Part shown: positions 46,440 to 55,455 of the stretch, in pieces
Layout of the letters: the number at the start of each line of letters is the position of its first letter
Numbering within the stretch: the first letter of the stretch is position 1
Origin: Sabulitectum sp036743055
Lineage (GTDB): Bacteria; Fermentibacterota; Fermentibacteria; Fermentibacterales; JCC-6
Assembly: GCA_036743055.1 (NCBI GenBank)
Contig: DAINQE010000001.1
Coordinates: 83,716 to 147,715, forward strand
DNA length: 64,000 bases
Direction of reading: 5' to 3'
The notes under the pieces: generated by a model
Told to the model about the DNA's origin: nothing
The model's input: the letters and a program-made list of their open reading frames with translations, nothing else
The model's database searches: none
Made by a program: the position numbers and the translations under genes

Positions 46440-46468
46440 ATAATACCAGAGTGGAACTGTGGAAGGAA
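46440..46468 (-). promoter_or_regulatory. Candidate pckA promoter
   Basis: Minus-strand TATTAT at 46445-46440 with TTCCTT 17 nt upstream (46468-46463). The -10 is good and the -35 is weak. It lies about 41 nt before the coding start. Confidence 0.4.
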
Positions 46469-46523
46469 GTGCCGGAGGCGCCGCTGCTGGATTATGTTCC
46501 GGGAACCTGGAAAGGATGTTCTC

Positions 46524-47813
46524 ATGGGGAAGAAGTTCACCAGGGCCGAGAACGCCTGGTGCCTGTATGACTGGGCTAATTCGGCCTTCGTAACCACCAT
46601 CGTAGCCGCTGTGCTTCCCGCGTTCTTCGCAGGGGTAGTGTGCGGTCCAGATCCCGTTGCCTTCTCCTTCGCAGGGATGAGGATCGTTTCAGGTTCCCAG
46701 TCCCTCTGGGGCTACTCCATGTCATTCGCGGCCCTGCTTGTAGCCCTGGGAGCGCCTGTTTTCGGCGCGGCGGCGGATGCCGCGGGGAACAGGAAGACAT
46801 ATCTGGGGGTCATGACAGGGGTCGGTGTGATCGCCAGCGCCCTGCTCGCCCTGAGCGGCCCGGGAAGGATAGGGTTCACCATAGCTCTTGTGATCGCCGG
46901 GCAGCTCGGTTTCGCAGGAGCGAACGTTTTCTATAACTCCCTGCTGGTCTATGCCACCCCGCCCGGGCGTCGTGACCTTGTCAGCGCAAGGGGCTTCGCC
47001 ATGGGATACCTGGGAGGCGGGCTCCTGCTGGCGCTGAATCTCCTCATGATCCAGAAGCCCTCCCTTTTCGGAATACCGGAGGGCACCGCTGCGGTCAGGC
47101 TCAGCTTCCTGTCCGTGGCCGTCTGGTGGGGCGCGTTCTCCATCCCGCTGTTCAGGCGCGTTCCCCAGGGCAGGGCCGCGGTAAACGCCATAGGCTTCAG
47201 GCGATCGCTTTCCAGGGGGGTGTCCGAACTCGCAATGACTTTCCGTAATCTCCGGGGCCACAGGAACGCCTTCAGGTTCCTGCTTTCATTCCTTCTCTAC
47301 AACGACGGCGTTCAGACCGTTATCCTCATGGCCACGGTGTTCGGCAAGGCTGAACTGGGTCTTGAGACCTCGGATCTCATCGGAGCCCTTCTTCTGACGC
47401 AGTTCATAGGTGTTCCCGGGTCGATCCTGTATGGACGGGCCGCTTCCGCCTTCGGAGCGAAGAAGTCCCTCCTTGCCGGCATAGCCGGTTACACCGGTAT
47501 AGTGGTCTACGCCTGGAGAATGACCGAAGCCTGGCAGTTCTGGGTGCTGGCCGGTGCGGTAGGCCTTCTCCAGGGGGGTATCCAGGCGATAAGCCGATCC
47601 TTCTATTCAAGGCTCATTCCCCCGGAAAGGTCTTCGGAGTATTTCGGATTCTTCTCGGTTTCATCCAGGTTCGCCAGTATATTCGGTCCACTGATGTTCG
47701 CACTTGTGGGAGACCTTACGGGAAGCACCAGGAACTCCATTCTGGCCATCTCCGTGTTCTTCGTTGCCGGAGCCGCGGTGCTCCTCGGGGTCAGGGAAGG
47801 TGAAAGTGCATAA
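46524..47813 (+). CDS. UMF1-type MFS transporter (Atg22-like)
   Basis: 429 residues from the ATG at 46524, 7 nt after AAAGGA. Twelve membrane segments are expected. The N-terminal YDWANSAFVTTIVAAVLPAFF is diagnostic for the UMF1/vacuole-effluxer-like group, and QGGIQAISRSFYSRLIPPERSSEYFG is its late loop. It may export small solutes; the substrate is unknown. It overlaps the 8-TM gene downstream, suggesting they act together. Confidence 0.88.
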   Translation: MGKKFTRAENAWCLYDWANSAFVTTIVAAVLPAFFAGVVCGPDPVAFSFAGMRIVSGSQSLWGYSMSFAALLVALGAPVFGAAADAAGNRKTYLGVMTGVGVIASALLALSGPGRIGFTIALVIAGQLGFAGANVFYNSLLVYATPPGRRDLVSARGFAMGYLGGGLLLALNLLMIQKPSLFGIPEGTAAVRLSFLSVAVWWGAFSIPLFRRVPQGRAAVNAIGFRRSLSRGVSELAMTFRNLRGHRNAFRFLLSFLLYNDGVQTVILMATVFGKAELGLETSDLIGALLLTQFIGVPGSILYGRAASAFGAKKSLLAGIAGYTGIVVYAWRMTEAWQFWVLAGAVGLLQGGIQAISRSFYSRLIPPERSSEYFGFFSVSSRFASIFGPLMFALVGDLTGSTRNSILAISVFFVAGAAVLLGVREGESA

Positions 47814-48600
47814 TCTTTTCGCGCTGTTGGCCCTTGCCGCATTCGTGGTGGAGGAGATAGCACATCGCAGGAGCAGGAACACCGGCGAACTTCCAGCCGA
47901 ACCCGGCGAAGAGGCCCAGACTGCCTCCGGCATGGACTTCTTCGACATCCTGAGGGTAATGGAGCTTCTTTTCGTTGCGCTCATCCTCTCCACGGGGCAG
48001 GGTTCACTCACCGGAACACTGGGACAGACGGCCCTTATCCTGGTGGGTCTCCAGGCCTCCAGGATCTTCGCCAGGCGCATACTGGGCAGATGGTCCGTGC
48101 TCGGGGTTCTCCAGGGGATGCAGATGCTTCTCCTCCTTATGGCACTGATCCCCCTGACCTCCCCCGCACCCCTGCCGGGTCACGGACCCTCCTGGGCGAG
48201 TTTCCTGGCACTGGCGGGGTTCACCGTATACGGCATCCTTGCGGCCCTTTCCGCGGCGTTCTCCATCGCTTATGCGGTGAAGTACTTCGCCAGGGAGGGA
48301 ACCTCCGCCTACGAGGAGTATCCGCCCCTGGCGGACTCGGAAAGGTGGTCAGCAAGATGCTCCGGGAAGGCTTTCTATGCAGGGCTTGCAGCAGCACTGG
48401 GCTGGCTTCTGTTCTCAGGGATATCCCCCCTGATCCCGCTGCTGTCCTTCTCCGCTGTTCTGCAGGGCCTGGGGACTCACCGTTCCGGAAAGCCGGTCTT
48501 CTCGGGCCACCATCCCAGGGCACACCTGCTCTGGGGTGTCTCCTTCCTGCTTTTCCTGGCGGTGATCGCGCTGGGGCTGTCAGGATTCAGAACCGCCTGA
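47806..48600 (+). CDS. Polytopic membrane protein of unknown function
   Basis: 264 residues from the GTG at 47806 (another GTG at 47800 is possible); the start overlaps the MFS gene stop. About eight hydrophobic segments alternate with short charged loops (HNLFALLALAAFVVEEI; FFDILRVMELLFVALILS; LLWGVSFLLFLAVIALGLSG). A cytosolic loop (EGTSAYEEYPPLADSERW) is conserved-looking but not recognised. Its translation coupling to the UMF1 transporter suggests joint function. Confidence 0.65.
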   Translation: MHNLFALLALAAFVVEEIAHRRSRNTGELPAEPGEEAQTASGMDFFDILRVMELLFVALILSTGQGSLTGTLGQTALILVGLQASRIFARRILGRWSVLGVLQGMQMLLLLMALIPLTSPAPLPGHGPSWASFLALAGFTVYGILAALSAAFSIAYAVKYFAREGTSAYEEYPPLADSERWSARCSGKAFYAGLAAALGWLLFSGISPLIPLLSFSAVLQGLGTHRSGKPVFSGHHPRAHLLWGVSFLLFLAVIALGLSGFRTA

Positions 48601-48604
48601 GAGC

Positions 48605-50380
48605 ATGAACGTTCAACTCCTGCAGCTTCCGCTCCATCCTGGAACAGGCTGGGAACCAACGGGCAACGTACCCCTGGCCCCGGCCAGGCTTGCTGCGGCG
48701 GCTGGGCTTCCCCATGAATCGGTGTTTCCCCAGCGTCTTGCTGACACCCTGGGTGACATGGGGCTGCTGGAAGAACTCTCCGCGAGGAACCCCGGGATAA
48801 TCGGCGTAACGCTGTACCTCTGGAACAGGGAACGGACACTCCACATCCTCAGGGAGTACAAACGGCTCCATCCCGGGGTGATGGTAGTTGCAGGGGGACC
48901 GGAAGTGACCCCGGACAACAGGGACCTTCTCACCGAGGGGTGCATAGACCTTTTCGTTTCAGGGGAGGGGGAGGAAAGGGCCGCCATGGTACTGGACCAC
49001 CTTAGCCTTTCCAGCCTGCTTGCAGCCGGAGCCCGATACCTTCCCGCCTTTCCAGACGAATCTTCCCCGGAAAGATGGCCCGACCCCTATGAGACAGGTC
49101 ATCTCGTTCCGGAGCCGGGAGGTTCGGCCCATGTGGAAACGCAGCGGGGCTGCGGCTGTTCCTGCATCTACTGCGCTTACAGAAGGACCGCTCCGGTTCC
49201 AAGGATATCACCTGCAGCCGCAGCATTGAAAAGGATGAAAACAGCGGTGGAAAGCGGGGCATCGGAACTTGTGTTCCTGGATCCCACCTTCAATGCCAGG
49301 GCTGATCTGCTTCCACTTCTCGATGGAATGAAATCGCTGAATGTCTCCTGCTTCGGGGAGATCAGAGGTGATCTGGTCACAGAACCCCATCCGGAGGCGT
49401 TCCGGAGGGCCGGTTTCGGTTCGATGGAGGTGGGGCTTCAGACCATGGACGCCCGGGTGCTCAGAGCGGTGGGCCGGGGTGGTGATCCTGCCCGAACCGT
49501 AGCCGGAGCCGCGAAACTGCGGGAAGCCGGGGTGACGCCGATAGTGGACCTTATCCTGGGCCTTCCCGGGGACGACCCGAAGAACGTGGCCATGGGAGCC
49601 ATGGAACTCAGGAACTCTGGAGTAGGTGAACAGGTGCAGACCTTCTGCCTATCGGTCCTTCCCGGTACCTCGCTGAGGGCCTCCGCTCCGTCACTGGGTA
49701 TACAGTACCTGGACAGCCCCCCGTACATAGTGACACGCTCAGGTGAAAACACCATCGCCGGGCTCCTGGAGGAAAGGGAGAGGATCTCTGACATCCTGGG
49801 CTATGATGCGGACCCTCCGTGCAGGCCGATCCTCTGCGACGATTATCCCGGGATGGAGCGGTTCGATCCCCTTGCGCCATCCCCTTCAGCACCGCCCTCC
49901 GTCCGCCACGGAGTACTAAGGATAGTCTCCCGGGATCCCTGGGAACACAGGAACGCCATCATGGAAAGGCTGGCCATCCGCAGGAAGACGGATCCATTCT
50001 GCCCGCTGGACCTCATACTGGAAACTTCCACGGAGTTCCCCCTCGACCTCCTTGACCAGATAGCCTCCATTCCCGCCCCGGACTGCTACGACACCGTCAA
50101 AGCGGGGATCTACGCCGTGCAGCCGCTCCTGAGAACTGCGGTGATCGCGGAAGAGGGAGTCGACGCCCAGTGGCTGCTGGAGTGCTCCAGGCTCTCCGTC
50201 ACCGTCCTGAGCACACCGGGACCCCGACCCCTGCCAGGGGGAGGAACTGGTATTCTCATAGCCGGAAGCTGGGACCTGTCGGAACTTGAAGGTCTCTACA
50301 GCGCGGCCCCTGAGCTGGTTTTCTTCAGGAACGGCCAGCTTGAAAGATTATGGAACCTGGAAGTCCTGGGCCTGGGGTGA
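48605..50380 (+). CDS. B12-binding-domain radical SAM protein
   Basis: 591 residues. The N-terminal third is a corrinoid-binding-like Rossmann region (IIGVTLYLWNRERTLHILRE; VVAGGPEVTP; DLFVSGEGEE). The radical SAM motif CGCSCIYC (C-x3-C-x2-C) follows at about residue 178, then the barrel elements GFGSMEVGLQTMD and LILGLPGDDP, and a long C-terminal domain. This class covers methyltransferases, ring-forming enzymes and others; a specific substrate is not evident. It is separated by 4 nt from the membrane protein gene and likely co-transcribed with the UMF1 transporter. Confidence 0.88.
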   Translation: MNVQLLQLPLHPGTGWEPTGNVPLAPARLAAAAGLPHESVFPQRLADTLGDMGLLEELSARNPGIIGVTLYLWNRERTLHILREYKRLHPGVMVVAGGPEVTPDNRDLLTEGCIDLFVSGEGEERAAMVLDHLSLSSLLAAGARYLPAFPDESSPERWPDPYETGHLVPEPGGSAHVETQRGCGCSCIYCAYRRTAPVPRISPAAAALKRMKTAVESGASELVFLDPTFNARADLLPLLDGMKSLNVSCFGEIRGDLVTEPHPEAFRRAGFGSMEVGLQTMDARVLRAVGRGGDPARTVAGAAKLREAGVTPIVDLILGLPGDDPKNVAMGAMELRNSGVGEQVQTFCLSVLPGTSLRASAPSLGIQYLDSPPYIVTRSGENTIAGLLEERERISDILGYDADPPCRPILCDDYPGMERFDPLAPSPSAPPSVRHGVLRIVSRDPWEHRNAIMERLAIRRKTDPFCPLDLILETSTEFPLDLLDQIASIPAPDCYDTVKAGIYAVQPLLRTAVIAEEGVDAQWLLECSRLSVTVLSTPGPRPLPGGGTGILIAGSWDLSELEGLYSAAPELVFFRNGQLERLWNLEVLGLG

Positions 50381-51181
50381 TCAGCGGGGATAACTCCTTT
50401 TCAGGGAAGCCCAGGTGAGCGGCTTCAGGGCGGACCCTGTTTCGTATGACATCTCCGATATCCAGTACTCACCTGAACTCGTGCGGTAGCTCCAGAAAAT
50501 CGTTCCCCTCTCTTCGCTGTGCGCCAGACCGCAGGAAGCCTGGCACTCCGCCGGGCAGGGCGCAGAACCCAGGAATTCCGGATCGCCTCCGTTCCAGAGA
50601 TAGAACCAGATGTTATGGTCGGAGTAAGTGGTTACCGCTATTCCCATTCCCTCGCCCATGGGAAAAACGGTGAGCCCGGTGGGTTGAGCGTACACCTGGG
50701 GAAGGGTCATCTCCTGTGCGGTTCCTCCTCCCGGTATGAACCTGAGGAGCTTCGAGTAGCCGTTGGTGCTCCACATATGATCCCCGGAGAAGCATATCCC
50801 CCTGCCTTCGAATTCCGATGGATCCTCAACGGTTTCCCATGTGGCGCCGCCGTCAAGGGTGTAGAAAAGGTCCGAGGATTCCCAGTCGTTGGTGAAGACC
50901 GCTCCGTCCGATGGCCGGATGGTCACACCGAAGCACTTGTCGTTACCGTTGCTCATCAGGGTGGTGTCGCAGACCGTGCCATCCGCGGAATACCAGTAGA
51001 CCGCGTCGTCGGTGTTGTTTGTACCCAGCAGGTAAAACTGGGAATAGGGGGAGCCCTCGGCCACCTCCAGCCCCATCGCCTTGCCCTGTGCCGGGAATGT
51101 GTTCTCTATCGTCAGGGTTACCGAGGATGCGGCCCATGCGGTGCCAGCGGCCAGAAGAACGGTCGATGTCCAGATATTCAT
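50381..51181 (-). CDS. Secreted beta-propeller-like protein
   Basis: 266 residues with a signal peptide (MNIWTSTVLLAAGTAWA). The mature protein has repeated strand-turn-strand units with TW/Asp-rich turns (SSDLFYTLDGGATWETVE) like sialidase/BNR repeats. No catalytic motif was found. An AGAGG ribosome site precedes the ATG. It ends at the base next to the stop of the convergent radical SAM gene. It may be the last gene of the TetR-headed operon to its right, 10 nt after the barrel gene. Confidence 0.65.
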   Translation of the reverse strand: MNIWTSTVLLAAGTAWAASSVTLTIENTFPAQGKAMGLEVAEGSPYSQFYLLGTNNTDDAVYWYSADGTVCDTTLMSNGNDKCFGVTIRPSDGAVFTNDWESSDLFYTLDGGATWETVEDPSEFEGRGICFSGDHMWSTNGYSKLLRFIPGGGTAQEMTLPQVYAQPTGLTVFPMGEGMGIAVTTYSDHNIWFYLWNGGDPEFLGSAPCPAECQASCGLAHSEERGTIFWSYRTSSGEYWISEMSYETGSALKPLTWASLKRSYPR

Positions 51182-51191
51182 TCCATACCTC

Positions 51192-52256
51192 TCAGAAGTA
51201 AAGCGAATAGAGTCCGTAGACGGACAGTCCCGGACCCTGGAACTCCTCCCATGGATGACCGGTACCCATCGTCATCCCCGCTTCCAGAGCGCCGTTGGCG
51301 GACACACTGTATTCCGAGGATGCGTCCAGCCTGGCGGAGCCGTCGCCTCCGTTGACCAGCGCTCCGGCTGTAACAGTCAGCAGCGGAGTAATCTTCAGCG
51401 TAAGCCCGGAGGCGGCGTAGTCACTCCCCTGCAGACTGGTGATCCCGGTTTCGCTGGTTTCGTCGGTTCCCCGGGAATTATGATGATACTCGGCGAAGCC
51501 GTAAATGAGTCCTTCCAGGAAGCTTCTTTCCATTCCGGTGGAAAGGCTCCACCATGTATCTGCATCCTCCCGGCGGAGCACCGCGGATTCAGCCCAGACG
51601 GCGGATCCTCCCAGCGCCCTGCTGAGACTTCCGCCTGCCATGGTCGTCCCCCTGAACCGGGCCAGCACACAGGTAACATCGGTACGGGCGAGGTAGAACC
51701 TGCCCCTGCTCCATAGGGAAACGGTATCCGCGTTCTCGCCGAACAGCGCCCCGGCCTCCGCTTCGGAGAGCGGTCCGGCTGCATATGTGAGCCGCAACGC
51801 GTCCACACCGGTCCTGAAACGGTCATCCACCGTACCGTAGGCGAACGGGGCTATGAGATCGGTTGGACTCACGGTCTTCGAAACACCCCAGTAAACCGCC
51901 TGGCGCCCGGCGGTGATCCTGAGCCTGCCCAGGTTCCCCTGTGCATAAAACCTGTCCAGATCGTGAAGAAGTGTGAGTCGGGTATCCGGATCAATCTCCC
52001 CGGGCATCAGCACCGGATCCATGTCGATCAGCCTGAAGGGGGTCCGGGCCACTTCCGTCAAGGGCGGATCTCCGGCGGATGCGGTGAGTTCCCAGGCCGC
52101 TTCCAGCTTCACAGGTCCGCAGAGCGTTCTTCCGGTGAGTCTCAGGGACGAGTTGGCGTTCCAGTATCCGTCACCTCCCAGGACCGATTCCTGCAGTACG
52201 AATGAGACCGCGTAAGCGCTGGCGGCAGCAAGAAGCAGGATCAGGCACCGCCTCAT
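51192..52256 (-). CDS. Predicted outer-membrane barrel protein of the Lol-like operon
   Basis: 354 residues. It has a signal peptide (MRRCLILLLAAASAYA) and many amphipathic strands with aromatic residues (LRITAGRQAVYWGV; ALRLTYAAGPLSEAEAG; MERSFLEGLIYGFAEYHH), ending in the barrel-type Phe (LSVYGLYSLYF). Size suggests 14-16 strands, similar to DUF1302 or porin-like proteins. Its ATG overlaps the LolD stop (ATGA). This order puts an outer-membrane channel directly after an ABC ATPase and two permeases, so it may accept cargo from them. Confidence 0.7.
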   Translation of the reverse strand: MRRCLILLLAAASAYAVSFVLQESVLGGDGYWNANSSLRLTGRTLCGPVKLEAAWELTASAGDPPLTEVARTPFRLIDMDPVLMPGEIDPDTRLTLLHDLDRFYAQGNLGRLRITAGRQAVYWGVSKTVSPTDLIAPFAYGTVDDRFRTGVDALRLTYAAGPLSEAEAGALFGENADTVSLWSRGRFYLARTDVTCVLARFRGTTMAGGSLSRALGGSAVWAESAVLRREDADTWWSLSTGMERSFLEGLIYGFAEYHHNSRGTDETSETGITSLQGSDYAASGLTLKITPLLTVTAGALVNGGDGSARLDASSEYSVSANGALEAGMTMGTGHPWEEFQGPGLSVYGLYSLYF

Positions 52257-52948
52257 TTCCCTTGTCCACCGCTGTCCAGACGGCCGTCCCTGATGACAGC
52301 CAGCCTGTGGGCCCTTTCCATTACCACTTCGTCATGGGTGCTGAAAAGAAAGGTCATACCCGTTTCCTCATTCAGCCTCTTCATCGTGTCCAGGAGAGCC
52401 CCGCCGGTGGTGGAATCCAGGTTCGCCGTGGGTTCGTCGGCAATGATGAGATCCGGTTCGGAGACCATGGCCCTGGCCACCGCCACCCTCTGCTGCTGCC
52501 CTCCTGACAGCCTCGATGGAAGCCTGTCGGCCATATCCGCCAGCTCGACCTCCTCGAGGATCCTCATGACCCTTTCGTGCCGCTCCCGGGCGCCCACCCC
52601 CTGGAGGAGCATCACGTATTCCACATTCTCCTCCACGGTAAGGACCGGGAACAGGTTGTATGCCTGAAAAACGAAGCCTATGTGATCCCTTCTCCAGGCT
52701 GCCAGTTCCTTTCCCGACATGGAGGATATCAGCCTCCCGGAAAGCTCCACTTCGCCTTCCGAAGGAGAATCCAGTCCCGCCACCAGGTTGAGGAAGGTTG
52801 TCTTTCCGGACCCGGAAGGTCCTATGATGGCGGTGAACTCCCCTCTCTCCAGGGTGAAGTCGATACCCCTCACCGCTTCCACGGGCACGCCGCCGTCATG
52901 GTATGTCTTCTTCAAGTCCCTGGTGATTATTACCGGCTTTTCCTTCAT
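52253..52948 (-). CDS. LolD/MacB-type ABC transporter ATPase
   Basis: 231 residues from the ATG at 52948 (preceded by GGAGAAGAG). Walker A GPSGSGKTT, Q-loop VFQAYNLFPVLTVEENVEY, signature RLSGGQQQRVAVARAM, Walker B LIIADEPTANLDS, H-loop STHDEV. The closest families are LolD and MacB-NBD, consistent with FtsX-like permeases upstream. The start lies 13 nt after the upstream permease stop. The long open frame to 53116 is an overlap artefact. Confidence 0.93.
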   Translation of the reverse strand: MKEKPVIITRDLKKTYHDGGVPVEAVRGIDFTLERGEFTAIIGPSGSGKTTFLNLVAGLDSPSEGEVELSGRLISSMSGKELAAWRRDHIGFVFQAYNLFPVLTVEENVEYVMLLQGVGARERHERVMRILEEVELADMADRLPSRLSGGQQQRVAVARAMVSEPDLIIADEPTANLDSTTGGALLDTMKRLNEETGMTFLFSTHDEVVMERAHRLAVIRDGRLDSGGQGK

Positions 52949-52961
52949 CTCTTCTCCACTC

Positions 52962-54185
52962 CTACAGGCTTCGTCTGATGGCCTCCGACGGGTTGAGCCT
53001 GCCTGCATGGACCCCGGGGTATACTCCCGCCAGGGTGGTGAAAACAAGTGTGATAAGGGGATAGATCCAGATCCTTCCCGCTTCGAATACAGGGTAAATG
53101 GGGCGATTGAGGGCAAGGCCTGTGAACTCCATCTCGCCGAAGCTCAACCCCGCCGCCCCGAAGTACGACACAACCGCCCAGCCGATCACTGAGCCGATTA
53201 CGATGGCAGTCAGCCCGAGCCAGAAGGCCTCCAGAAGGATCAGTCCGGAAATCACCGCGGTGCGGGTTCCCAGGGCCTTCATCACACCGAACTCGTACAT
53301 CCTCTCGTAAACCGACATGAAGAGGGAGTTCACTATGCCGAACAGCACGAGGCCAAAGAGTATCGCCGCCATAACGGTCACGCTCACATCGACCATCTGA
53401 ACCATGGAATGGATCTGGGGCTGGAGCACCGGCCATATCTCTGCTGTGTTGCCCTCTACCCCGTACATCCTCCTGAATCTTTCCCCATGGGCCTCCGCCG
53501 CCTGGGGGTCGGCGAAGAGAACCGCTATCTCATGGTACTCCCCGTCAAGGGCCAGCATATCCTCGGCGGCTTCGATGTTCACGAAAGCGGAGTAACGGTC
53601 GAGCTTCTCGGAATTGAAACTGCAGATCCCGGCTACTATGAAAAGCGACGAGGAGAAACCGCCATCGGCGGCGGCAGCTGTCAGGACCGCGATATCACCC
53701 AGCTGGAGTTCCATGTCTTCAGCCAGTTTCTCTCCGATTATCAGTTCGGTGCTGTCGCCGGTGAAGTATCCCCCCTCCGCGATGGAGGCTGATAGGGAAG
53801 TAACGTCCGGATCGGTGGTATGGTCGACGCCTGTCAGTGTGATCGGCCTGAGTTCCATTGATGATTCCAGTGTAGCGGGGGCGATCAGCCTGCCGGTGAA
53901 TCCCCTCACCAGGGTGTCTCCCTCCAGCTTATCCATCACCCCCGCGGGATCGTTAACTGTCAGGGCTATCCTCCCGGTTTCCCTGAAGCCGTCACCGTGG
54001 ATCTGAGCATGCCCCATCCATGTCTCCGTTGCGGTGTCCACCATGAAGTCTATCAAGCCTGCGAAAAGGGCATCGGTGAAGAGCAGGGAAGCAAGACCTA
54101 TCCCAATAGCGGTGGAGGTGATAACCGTCCTTCGCCGGTTCTTCAGAATGGCCCTCCAGGAGATCACTATCATCCTTCGAAGCAT
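52962..54185 (-). CDS. FtsX/MacB-type ABC permease, second of the pair
   Basis: 407 residues. One N-terminal membrane helix (VITSTAIGIGLASLLFTDALF), a large periplasmic domain (about 40-280), and three C-terminal helices carrying YERMYEFGVMKALGTR and the late GVYPGVHAGRLNPSEAIRRSL, the FtsX-domain signature. Together with the preceding permease and LolD it forms a heterodimeric ABC transporter that extrudes a hydrophobic cargo rather than importing. It starts 1 nt after the preceding stop (TGACATG). Confidence 0.9.
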   Translation of the reverse strand: MLRRMIVISWRAILKNRRRTVITSTAIGIGLASLLFTDALFAGLIDFMVDTATETWMGHAQIHGDGFRETGRIALTVNDPAGVMDKLEGDTLVRGFTGRLIAPATLESSMELRPITLTGVDHTTDPDVTSLSASIAEGGYFTGDSTELIIGEKLAEDMELQLGDIAVLTAAAADGGFSSSLFIVAGICSFNSEKLDRYSAFVNIEAAEDMLALDGEYHEIAVLFADPQAAEAHGERFRRMYGVEGNTAEIWPVLQPQIHSMVQMVDVSVTVMAAILFGLVLFGIVNSLFMSVYERMYEFGVMKALGTRTAVISGLILLEAFWLGLTAIVIGSVIGWAVVSYFGAAGLSFGEMEFTGLALNRPIYPVFEAGRIWIYPLITLVFTTLAGVYPGVHAGRLNPSEAIRRSL

Positions 54186-54186
54186 G

Positions 54187-55455
54187 TCACACCGTCCTCA
54201 GGGACCTGGCCGGGTCGGTACGGGATGCCCTCACCGCAGGCAGAAGGCTTACCAGCACCGCGGTGAACAGGATGCACACAGCAGGCAGCCAGTAGCATTC
54301 AGGTGATATGGCGGCCACCATCTCGCTGAATGTGAAACCGCCGTAATCCAGGGGCTGCTCCAGCACCATGCCGTGCCGTGACAGGTAGAGAAGCCCCAGG
54401 GTGGCAAGTATCCCTCCGGCTGCGATGCTCACCAGCGCAAGCTGCACCGCTTCGGTTACTATCAGAGTCACTATCCGGCCGGGACCTGCTCCCAGGGCCT
54501 TCATCACGCCGAACTCCCGCCGGCGTTCCAGGACCATCATGAGAATGGTGTTCAGCACCCCCAGACCTGCCATGGCCAGAATGATACCAATGGTGATCCT
54601 CAGGCTGGTCTCATCCGCCTTCATGCCGTTGTAGAACTCCCTGGCGAATACCTGCCAGGGCTCCACGGAGACATCCCTGCGGGAGGTGGCCGTCCTTAAG
54701 TCTTCCAGCGTTCCTTCGACAAGGTCAAGGGATCCCGTCATCACGGCTATCTCGTGAACAGCATCCCCGAGCCCGAAGAGAAGCTGGGCATCAGCGAGGG
54801 TTATGTAGGCGGTGCTCCTGTCGAGTTCCGTGTTCCCGGTGGAGACTATTCCGCTTACTTCGTATCGTCTCCCGGCGCTGGCTCCGTCAACAGCCTGGGA
54901 CATGAGAACCAGGGAATCCCCAGGTGACGCATCCAGAAGCAGCGCCAGCTCCTGACCGAGAAGGATGGATCCCGGTGCGAAAAGCATTGAATCCGCGGCG
55001 GTGGTTCCCAGCATCTCCCCTGAGACAAGGGTGCTGGAGAAGCCTGTGGCCATCTCCTCAAGTTCAGGATCTATCCCTGTGACCATCACACCGGCCGAGT
55101 TGGAGAAAACCCCCGGTTCGCCTCCCTGATCCCTGGACGCCAGAAGGGCACCGGCATACACCCTCGGGGTCCAGTTCTCAATAGAGGGAACGCTGTTCAA
55201 CTCCCGGGCTATTCCCGCAAGGTCATCCATGTAGAGGTAGATGGAAGGATCGTCGGAATAACCCGGAGCATGAAGCTGGATCTGCCCTGTCCTGCTGTTG
55301 GTGAAGAAAAGGATCATGTTGTCGTATGACCCGTTCATCCAGCCAATGGCAATGCTGGATAGAACGAAGCCGCCGGTCATGGACAGCACGGTGAGGGCTG
55401 AGCGCCTCCTCTGGCGGAAGATGTTCCTCCAGGCCAGCTTGACGGTGCCGCCCAC
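54187..55455 (-). CDS. FtsX/MacB-type ABC permease, first of the pair
   Basis: 422 residues from the GTG at 55455, which overlaps the upstream stop (TAGTG); a longer open frame to 55536 lacks homology. It starts GGTVKLAWRNIFRQRRRSAL followed by one membrane helix, a periplasmic domain, then three helices with VLERRREFGVMKALGAGPGRI. It is paralogous to the next gene and to the LolC/E gene at 37538. Both halves of the permease pair are single-ATPase-dependent. Confidence 0.9.
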   Translation of the reverse strand: MGGTVKLAWRNIFRQRRRSALTVLSMTGGFVLSSIAIGWMNGSYDNMILFFTNSRTGQIQLHAPGYSDDPSIYLYMDDLAGIARELNSVPSIENWTPRVYAGALLASRDQGGEPGVFSNSAGVMVTGIDPELEEMATGFSSTLVSGEMLGTTAADSMLFAPGSILLGQELALLLDASPGDSLVLMSQAVDGASAGRRYEVSGIVSTGNTELDRSTAYITLADAQLLFGLGDAVHEIAVMTGSLDLVEGTLEDLRTATSRRDVSVEPWQVFAREFYNGMKADETSLRITIGIILAMAGLGVLNTILMMVLERRREFGVMKALGAGPGRIVTLIVTEAVQLALVSIAAGGILATLGLLYLSRHGMVLEQPLDYGGFTFSEMVAAISPECYWLPAVCILFTAVLVSLLPAVRASRTDPARSLRTV

